Assembly: GCF_000875895.1 (NCBI RefSeq)
Contig: NZ_JXCF01000010.1
Span: forward strand, 1 to 64,000
Direction: 5' to 3'
DNA: 64,000 nt
DNA from: Staphylococcus gallinarum
GTDB taxonomy: Bacteria > Bacillota > Bacilli > Staphylococcales > Staphylococcaceae
Within the stretch, counting starts at the first letter, position 1. Each line of letters begins with the position of its first letter. Made by a program: the position numbers and the translations under genes. The notes beneath the pieces are model-generated. The model made no database searches. It worked only from the letters and a program-made list of their open reading frames with translations, and had not been told where the DNA came from. Below are positions 58,450-64,000 of this stretch, in pieces.

Positions 58450-58824
58450 ATGAGAAAATTATTCGTAATGGCAATAGCCGTTCTAATCGTTGCTACTGCA
58501 TGTAGTAGTGGGAAATATGCAGACAAAATAGATAAAGCAGTTAATAAGCAACAAGCATTCCAAAAGAAATTACATAAAAATCATCAAGCAGATGTTGATA
58601 AGAAATTTGATAAAAAAGATGCCAATATTTATGTTTTTGAAAATGGCAAGTATGTGATGATTGCATATAAACCATTAAAGAATGATGCGGAAGCACATTA
58701 TTATACGTATCAATTTAAAGATGGAAAAGCGAAATATGTAAAAGATTTTAATTCGAAAGGTTATTACCAAAAACATAAAGATGACGCTGATTATGAAGAA
58801 GAGAATATGAATCTAAACGAATAA
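58450..58824 (+). CDS. Cystatin-like fold lipoprotein (DUF4467 type)
   Basis: 124-residue lipoprotein: signal with lipobox ATAC (Cys about 18), then a small Lys/Asp-rich domain of the DUF4467/cystatin-like type (KFDKKDANIYVFENGKYVMIAYKPL...). Exposed on the outer face of the membrane. It precedes the DsbA lipoprotein by 45 bases and is likely co-transcribed. AGGAGA precedes the ATG at 58450; the longer frame has no ribosome site. Function unknown. Confidence 0.78.
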   Translation: MRKLFVMAIAVLIVATACSSGKYADKIDKAVNKQQAFQKKLHKNHQADVDKKFDKKDANIYVFENGKYVMIAYKPLKNDAEAHYYTYQFKDGKAKYVKDFNSKGYYQKHKDDADYEEENMNLNE

Positions 58825-58869
58825 AAAGCGAACTGTTAAGAAATAACAATCGAGGTGTTAACAACAATT

Positions 58870-59472
58870 ATGAAAAAATTATGGATGAGCTTGGGTTTAA
58901 TGATGCTTATCGTATTACTATCGGCTTGTGGTAATAATGAAAATGTGCATGAAAATGATAAAGTTGATAAAAATGGGAAAATCCGTATTATTGAGTATGG
59001 AGATTATAAATGTCCTTATTGTAAAAAGGTAGAAAATAAAATTATGCCGAAATTAAAACGACAATATATTGATAAAGGGAAGGTAGATTATCAATTTGTT
59101 AATATGGCATTTTTGGGCAAAGATTCTATCATTGGATCTAGAGCAGGGCATGCAGTACAAAGCATAGCACCAAAGGAATACTTAACATTTCAAAGACTTA
59201 TGTTTGAGCAACAACCAGATAACGAAAAGGCTTGGATTACTACTAAATTAGTAGATAAACAAATTGATAAATTAAATATTGATAATCAAACTAAAGTGAA
59301 AATCAAAAATGATTATAAAAAGAAAAATAGTAAGTCATGGGAAGCAGCAAAGAAAGATAGACAACAATATAAGAAAAATCATATCGACACGGCACCAACA
59401 ATCTATGTCAAAGGTGAAAAACTCAAAGACCCATATAAATTTAGCAGTTATGAAAAGTTATTAACAGATTAG
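58870..59472 (+). CDS. dsbA: DsbA-type thiol:disulfide oxidoreductase lipoprotein
   Basis: 200 residues: lipobox LSAC with C20 lipidated, then thioredoxin fold with CPYC at C48-C51 and the cis-Pro loop DTAPTIYVKG. It matches the staphylococcal DsbA lipoprotein and should introduce disulfides in secreted proteins, without a DsbB partner. The ATG at 58870 is about 12 bases from GAGGTG; a GTG start 15 bases upstream overlaps that site. Confidence 0.92.
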   Translation: MKKLWMSLGLMMLIVLLSACGNNENVHENDKVDKNGKIRIIEYGDYKCPYCKKVENKIMPKLKRQYIDKGKVDYQFVNMAFLGKDSIIGSRAGHAVQSIAPKEYLTFQRLMFEQQPDNEKAWITTKLVDKQIDKLNIDNQTKVKIKNDYKKKNSKSWEAAKKDRQQYKKNHIDTAPTIYVKGEKLKDPYKFSSYEKLLTD

Positions 59473-59525
59473 TTTACAGTATAAAGATAGCTATATATTG
59501 AAACAATTGAATAGCGTATGTAATC

Positions 59526-59568
59526 AAAGTAGCAACCTTTACAGTTATAAAGTAGTTGCTACTTTTTT
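59526..59568 (+). terminator. Terminator after dsbA
   Basis: Stem AAAGTAGCAAC / GTTGCTACTTT with T6. Confidence 0.9.
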
Positions 59569-59661
59569 ATTATGTAAATAATTGTTCTAATAATGGCTTT
59601 TAAGTTTATAGCTTACGTAATAATGCTCAAAAGTGTAATTTAAAAATCAACATTCAATCAT

Positions 59662-59752
59662 TAAATCGTAATCATTAAGAAAAATTTACTTTGAGCTATT
59701 GCTTTTTAGTGAGTGAAAGACTATAATTTTAAATCGTAATCATTACTATTTA
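59662..59752 (+). promoter_or_regulatory. adcA promoter with two Zur-type boxes
   Basis: Promoter -35 TTGCTT (59699-59704), -10 TATAAT (59722-59727), 17-base spacer. A full 23-bp Zur dyad (arms TAAATCGTAAT and ATTACTATTTA) spans 59730-59752, directly over the expected start of transcription and next to the AAGGAGG site. A second, half-conserved box (TAAATCGTAATCATTA then A-rich) is at 59662-59684. Confidence 0.8.
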
Positions 59753-59763
59753 AGGAGGATTTT

Positions 59764-61305
59764 ATGAGAAAATCACTATACATATTATTTTTAGTCACTA
59801 CGCTAGCATTGTTGGCAACTGCTTGTGGGAATGAGAATGCCGATGATAAAAACAAGGATAAAATTAAAATAAATACTACTGTTTATCCTTTGCAATCCTT
59901 TGCGGAACAAATTGGGGGCAAACACGTATCTGTTAAATCAATATATCCACCAGGAACGGATTTACATGATTATGAACCGACACAAAAAGATATTATCAAT
60001 ACCAATAAATCAGATTTATTTATTTACACAGGGGATAATCTAGATCCTGTTTCTAAGAAAATTGCGAAAACGATTAAAGATAAAGATAAAAAATTGTCCT
60101 TAGAAGAGAAGTTAGATAAGGCGCAATTATTAACAGATCAACATCATCATGAAGATGAAGATAGTGAACACGAGCATGACCATGGTCACCACCATCATGG
60201 AGGCTATGATCCGCATGTTTGGTTAGATCCTAAATTTGATCAAACATTTGCTAAAGAAATTAAAGATGAATTAGTGAAAAAAGATCCACAACATAAAGCT
60301 TATTATGAAAAAAATTATAAGCAATTGAACAAAGATCTTAAGCAAATTGATAATAAAATGAAAAATACTGTAAAAGGTAAAGAAGGTAGTACGATATTTA
60401 TTTCGCATGAATCAATCGGTTATTTGGCTGAACGTTATGGTTTTGTCCAAAAAGGTGTTCAAAATATGAATGCTGAAGATCCATCACAAAAGGATTTAAC
60501 TAAGATTGTTAAAGAAATTAAAAGTTCTGGAGCGAAATATATCTTATATGAAGATAATGTTTCGCATAAAGTGACTGATACGATAAGAAAAGAAACTTCA
60601 GCCAAACCGTTAAAATTCTATAATATGGAATCTATGTCAAAAGAACAGATGAAGGATAAGGACATCTCTTTCCAATCACTCATGGACAAAAATATTAAAC
60701 AAATTGAGAAGGCTTTAAATCAGCAAGTTAAAACTTCAGCTCCAGATAATGATGAAAAACATGAGAAAGCCATTTCTGAAGGTTATTTTAAAGATAGTCA
60801 AATAAAAGATAGAACGTTAGCTGACTATAGTGGAGATTGGAAGTCAGTTTATCCACTGTTAAAAAATGGCACACTTGATGAAGTGATGAAGCATAAAGCT
60901 AAAGAAGATGACTCAATGAGTGAAAAGGAATATAAAGCATATTATGAAAAAGGTTATAAAACAGATGTAGATAACCTTAAAATCACAGATGATTCAATCA
61001 CTTTTACTAAGAATGGGAAAACTTTAGAAGGTCAATATGTATATGATGGAAAAGAAGTATTGAATTATGAAAAAGGGAACCGTGGTGTCCGATATGTATT
61101 TAAATTAAAAAATGAAGACAACCAAGAACTACCAAAGTATGTACAATTTAGTGATCATAATATAGCTCCGAAAAAGGCAGCACATTTCCATATATTTATG
61201 GGGAATGATCGTGAAAAATTATTGAAAGAATTAGATAATTGGCCAACTTACTATCCTAAAAATCAAACGGGCAAAGAAATTAAAACAGATATGCTAGCAC
61301 ATTAA
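59764..61305 (+). CDS. adcA: Zinc-binding lipoprotein AdcA with ZinT domain
   Basis: 513-residue lipoprotein (lipid Cys at 21, TAC-GNE). N-terminal cluster-9 zinc-binding domain (about 35-315) with His ligands in TDLHDYEPT, GYDPHVWLDP and FISHESIGY, and an acidic His-rich loop at about 125-147. C-terminal ZinT domain (about 330-513) with a second His site near AAHFHIFMG. It captures zinc for an AdcBC ABC importer, which is not in this window. It is zinc-repressed through Zur. Confidence 0.95.
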   Translation: MRKSLYILFLVTTLALLATACGNENADDKNKDKIKINTTVYPLQSFAEQIGGKHVSVKSIYPPGTDLHDYEPTQKDIINTNKSDLFIYTGDNLDPVSKKIAKTIKDKDKKLSLEEKLDKAQLLTDQHHHEDEDSEHEHDHGHHHHGGYDPHVWLDPKFDQTFAKEIKDELVKKDPQHKAYYEKNYKQLNKDLKQIDNKMKNTVKGKEGSTIFISHESIGYLAERYGFVQKGVQNMNAEDPSQKDLTKIVKEIKSSGAKYILYEDNVSHKVTDTIRKETSAKPLKFYNMESMSKEQMKDKDISFQSLMDKNIKQIEKALNQQVKTSAPDNDEKHEKAISEGYFKDSQIKDRTLADYSGDWKSVYPLLKNGTLDEVMKHKAKEDDSMSEKEYKAYYEKGYKTDVDNLKITDDSITFTKNGKTLEGQYVYDGKEVLNYEKGNRGVRYVFKLKNEDNQELPKYVQFSDHNIAPKKAAHFHIFMGNDREKLLKELDNWPTYYPKNQTGKEIKTDMLAH

Positions 61306-61407
61306 TATTAAAGACAGTTTATGAATATAGCTATAATTGAAAAGTTGAATGAGTAAAATGTAAATTAACGGGAATAAAAAAATACCAACACAGAGTGAGC
61401 GTAATAT

Positions 61408-61435
61408 TTGATATATAAAATATACTTGGTATAAT
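61408..61435 (+). promoter_or_regulatory. Promoter of the YceI gene
   Basis: -35 TTGATA (61408-61413) and -10 TATAAT (61430-61435) with 16-base spacer, about 40 bases before the start codon. Confidence 0.7.
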
Positions 61436-61476
61436 AAATGTATCTTAATAATACAACAAACTTGGAGGTAAGATTT

Positions 61477-61992
61477 ATGACAACATTTAAATTTGATCAA
61501 GCACATTCAGCAATTGAATTTTCAATTAAACACTTAGTGATTTCTAATGTGAAAGGTAGATTTAATGATTTTGATGCCCAAGCAGAAGGGGATATTAATG
61601 ACTTAAGCACGCTTAAAGGTCAATTTACAATCAAAGCAGATTCTATCGATACGCGAGTTGCCGATCGTGACGCTCATTTAAAAGGTGAAGATTTCTTCGA
61701 TGTGGCAAAATATCCTGAAATTAAATTTGAAATTACAAATACAACTGAGCAATCAGTAACAGGTAACTTAACAATTAAAGGTGAAACAAATGAGGAAACA
61801 TTTGATTTATCTTATGAAGGTAAAAGTAAAAACCCAATGAATGGTGCAGAAACTGTTGGTTTCGTTATTAATGGTTCTGTAAACCGCGATAAATATGGTA
61901 TTACATTTAATCAACCATTAGAAACAGGTGGTTTAATGTTAGGTAAAGAAGTGCATTTCCAAGTGAGTTTAGAATTTGCGCTTGAAGATTAA
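61477..61992 (+). CDS. YceI family lipocalin-like protein
   Basis: 171 residues, one YceI domain: MTTFKFDQAHSAIEFSIKHL at the start, and IKGEDFFDVAKYPEI-type strand pattern. YceI-fold proteins bind isoprenoid lipids. There is no signal peptide, so it is probably cytosolic. GGAGGT lies 7 bases before the ATG at 61477. Confidence 0.92.
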   Translation: MTTFKFDQAHSAIEFSIKHLVISNVKGRFNDFDAQAEGDINDLSTLKGQFTIKADSIDTRVADRDAHLKGEDFFDVAKYPEIKFEITNTTEQSVTGNLTIKGETNEETFDLSYEGKSKNPMNGAETVGFVINGSVNRDKYGITFNQPLETGGLMLGKEVHFQVSLEFALED

Positions 61993-62021
61993 AAATTTAA
62001 TTATTCGTTATTAATAATTAG

Positions 62022-62059
62022 ACAGGCTGGGACATTGATATCATGTTCCAGTCTGTTTT
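62022..62059 (+). terminator. Terminator of the YceI gene
   Basis: Stem ACAGGCTGGGACA / TGTTCCAGTCTGT with TTTTG. Confidence 0.85.
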
Positions 62060-62265
62060 GTTATTTAGTTAACCTATAACAGCTAAGATACTTTACTCAT
62101 CACTAGCTATGTAAGATGAGTAATGCTTGGATAAATAAATAATAAATGTTTATAGATATTAATTTATTGCTTATATCTCGTAGGAAAATTTTAACTTTAT
62201 TTACTTTCTAATACATATTACAGCGTATGAATTGGGTATAAGTTATTTAAGAAAGGGGAGATACA

Positions 62266-62859
62266 ATGGGAGTGGACTTACCAAAGATAGGCAAACCTGC
62301 AACCAATGCTCTGAAAGCTCAAGGAATTTCAAGTTTAGAAGATGTAGCACGCTATGATAAGACTACGCTATTAGATATTCATGGTGTTGGACCTAAGGCA
62401 ATCGATATTTTGGAAAAGGCATTAGCTGAACATGGTCTAGACTTTAAAAATATATTAGGACACGAATTACCCTTTGAACTCATAGGTGATTTAAAATGCG
62501 ACAATGCACCAAAGCAACGCATTATGTTGTATTTTTTAATTGCTTCTGCATTAGTAAATAAAGAACAACTGATAGCAGTATTAAGTGAGGACTTTATTTG
62601 GAAGGTTCCTGGTGCATTTGAATTGAAAGGTCTAGATGCCTTTTATGATGAACTGAGTGAACATCAAGTAGATATTAAACAAATAGTTATAAACGATAAT
62701 ATTTCACATGGTAAGGTAGGTTCAATGCATGGTGAACAATTGCAAAGCGATGGTTCGAAATTATGGTTCGCAGATTTCTTTGAATTTGAAAGTCATAAGA
62801 AAGATGCCAAGATTAAAACAGTGACATCATATGTCATTATGGATGAAGGAGAATCTTAA
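62266..62859 (+). CDS. Helix-hairpin-helix plus NTF2-like fusion protein
   Basis: 197 residues. The N-terminal 60 residues (LPKIGKPATNALKAQGISSLEDVARYD ... LLDIHGVGPKAIDILEKAL) form a tandem HhH module of the RNA-polymerase-alpha-CTD/DUF4332 type, and the C-terminal part (about 75-197) looks like an NTF2/SnoaL-like fold. The ribosome site is AAAGGGGAG. It is separated by one base from the next gene. Cytosolic; function unknown. Confidence 0.72.
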   Translation: MGVDLPKIGKPATNALKAQGISSLEDVARYDKTTLLDIHGVGPKAIDILEKALAEHGLDFKNILGHELPFELIGDLKCDNAPKQRIMLYFLIASALVNKEQLIAVLSEDFIWKVPGAFELKGLDAFYDELSEHQVDIKQIVINDNISHGKVGSMHGEQLQSDGSKLWFADFFEFESHKKDAKIKTVTSYVIMDEGES

Positions 62860-62860
62860 G

Positions 62861-63334
62861 ATGAGTATCAAAATAGACAATAATAAAATTATTTTTACAC
62901 GAACTTTTAATACATCAGCAGAAAAATTGTTTAATGCATATACAGATGAACAATTATTTAAAGCTTGGTTTCATCCTGAAGGTGCATCTACTGAAATATT
63001 TAAATTTAATGTACAAGATGGTGGAGACGCATTTTTTGCGATTCATACACCTGAAGGTACAAGTTATACGGTCACAGAATATAAGCAAGTAAAAGCACCA
63101 ACAACAATTGATTATTATGACTATTTTGCAGACAGTGAAGGAAATAGAGCGGACAATATGGCGGGGATGCATAATATAATTACATTTAATCAGCTTAATA
63201 AGGATGAAACTGAAATTGAGTCTGTATCAGTATTGCCAGATGCCCAATCGGCACAACAGTTGCTCGACATGGGAGTTGAAGCGGGTATGAATAGTACCTT
63301 TGACAATTTAGAGAAGTTAGTTAAGACCTTATAA
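62861..63334 (+). CDS. SRPBCC/AHSA1-family protein
   Basis: 157 residues of the START-like AHSA1 group (IFTRTFNTSAEKLFNAYTDEQLFKAWFHPEG at the N terminus), which binds hydrophobic ligands in a cavity. It starts one base after the stop codon of the HhH/NTF2 gene with AAGGAGA inside that gene, so expression is coupled. Function unknown. Confidence 0.85.
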   Translation: MSIKIDNNKIIFTRTFNTSAEKLFNAYTDEQLFKAWFHPEGASTEIFKFNVQDGGDAFFAIHTPEGTSYTVTEYKQVKAPTTIDYYDYFADSEGNRADNMAGMHNIITFNQLNKDETEIESVSVLPDAQSAQQLLDMGVEAGMNSTFDNLEKLVKTL

Positions 63335-63413
63335 ATGTCAAAAATATGTTAAAAATACACTGCCTCTTTTTTAATTATTCTCGATATAATATTAGTGAAA
63401 AGAGGTGAGTGCT

Positions 63414-63596
63414 TTGAATAAACGTTATGTAAAAGTTTTATTTCTTTATTCATTCAGTACTTTAATACCAACATTGCTATTAAATGAGAAATGTATGAGT
63501 AATCATGGATTCAAATGGTTTACACGAACTTTAGCAGGTTATGGTATTTTTGCATATGGTTTAAAGGTTTTAAGCAAATTTAAAGCCAATGCATAA
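63414..63596 (+). CDS. Small predicted membrane protein, 60 residues
   Basis: Hydrophobic segments at about 8-22 and 38-53; basic ends. I propose the TTG at 63414 as the start, because AGAGGTGA lies 7 bases before it; GTG at 63405 overlaps that site. A TATAAT at 63384-63389 could be its -10. Not recognised. Confidence 0.55.
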   Translation: MNKRYVKVLFLYSFSTLIPTLLLNEKCMSNHGFKWFTRTLAGYGIFAYGLKVLSKFKANA

Positions 63597-63645
63597 TATC
63601 CAAGCAGTGATTCTAGGCTGGATAGTTATATATTAATATAATAAT

Positions 63646-63688
63646 AAAACAACCAATTCAATTATTATCTAACTGAATTGGTTGTTTT
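63646..63688. terminator. Bidirectional terminator
   Basis: 15-bp perfect stem AAAACAACCAATTCA / TGAATTGGTTGTTTT between convergent genes. Confidence 0.9.
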
Positions 63689-63705
63689 AAATTTTAAGAA
63701 TTTAA

Positions 63706-64000
<295 letters not shown>

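Overview
The window is AT-rich chromosomal DNA from a staphylococcus. Almost every gene has a recognisable staphylococcal family: short-form HisG plus a short HisZ, OpuC, LytSR/LrgAB, FphF, NorB/NorC-type pump, FmhA, SceD-type transglycosylase, AdcA-ZinT and a Zur operator of staphylococcal type. A dsdA gene next to ppk-ppx, and lytSR-lrgAB lying between the opuC/fphF block and a NorB-like pump, point to a coagulase-negative species rather than S. aureus. I cannot fix the species from the sequence. I see no rRNA, tRNA, CRISPR, phage or insertion-sequence gene. This is core chromosome with some accessory-looking intergenic repeats.

Layout. 1-7 kb: a complete nine-gene histidine operon on the minus strand (hisZ-G-D-C-B-H-A-F-IE) with a CodY-like box at its promoter. 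7-13 kb: D-serine ammonia-lyase, then ppx-ppk for polyphosphate turnover. 13-26 kb: AbgT-type transporter, SDR oxidoreductase, M42 peptidase, a cytosolic DsbA-like protein, an FMN glutamate-synthase-like protein, a CPBP protease, a FetAB-like ABC pair, an MFS pump, an amino-acid permease and a YdeI-like protein. 26-31 kb: a TetR regulator, the opuCABCD compatible-solute importer and the FphF esterase. 31-35 kb: lytSR-lrgAB, controlling murein hydrolase activity and autolysis. 35-43 kb: NorB/NorC-like pump, TipA-type MerR regulator, RocB-like peptidase, DUF805 protein, and a DUF969-DUF979-pcp operon. 43-52 kb: acetyltransferase, a YidC-type lipoprotein insertase, CPA1 antiporter, phosphoesterase, C39-like protein, Bcr/CflA pump, GtrA protein and a Mn-type CDF exporter. 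52-64 kb: a tandem-repeat array, a short SceD-like transglycosylase, gpmA, a 34-residue zinc-regulated small protein, an MFS pump, an ASCH protein, FmhA, two lipoproteins (one DsbA), the zinc-binding AdcA-ZinT, YceI, an HhH/NTF2-like fusion coupled to an AHSA1-family protein, and the 3' end of a 6-phospho-beta-glucosidase gene.

Most notable: (1) an unannotated 34-codon gene whose promoter carries a 23-bp zinc (Zur) operator identical to the one in front of adcA, so the two probably form one low-zinc response; (2) three tandem copies of a 190-191 bp unit built on a GC-rich imperfect palindrome; (3) two roughly 100-bp fully palindromic hairpin elements between convergent genes; (4) operator-like sites that link regulators to nearby operons (CodY at his and at DUF969-DUF979-pcp, cre at lrgAB, a DtxR/MntR-type box at the CDF exporter, a TetR-type dyad at opuC).
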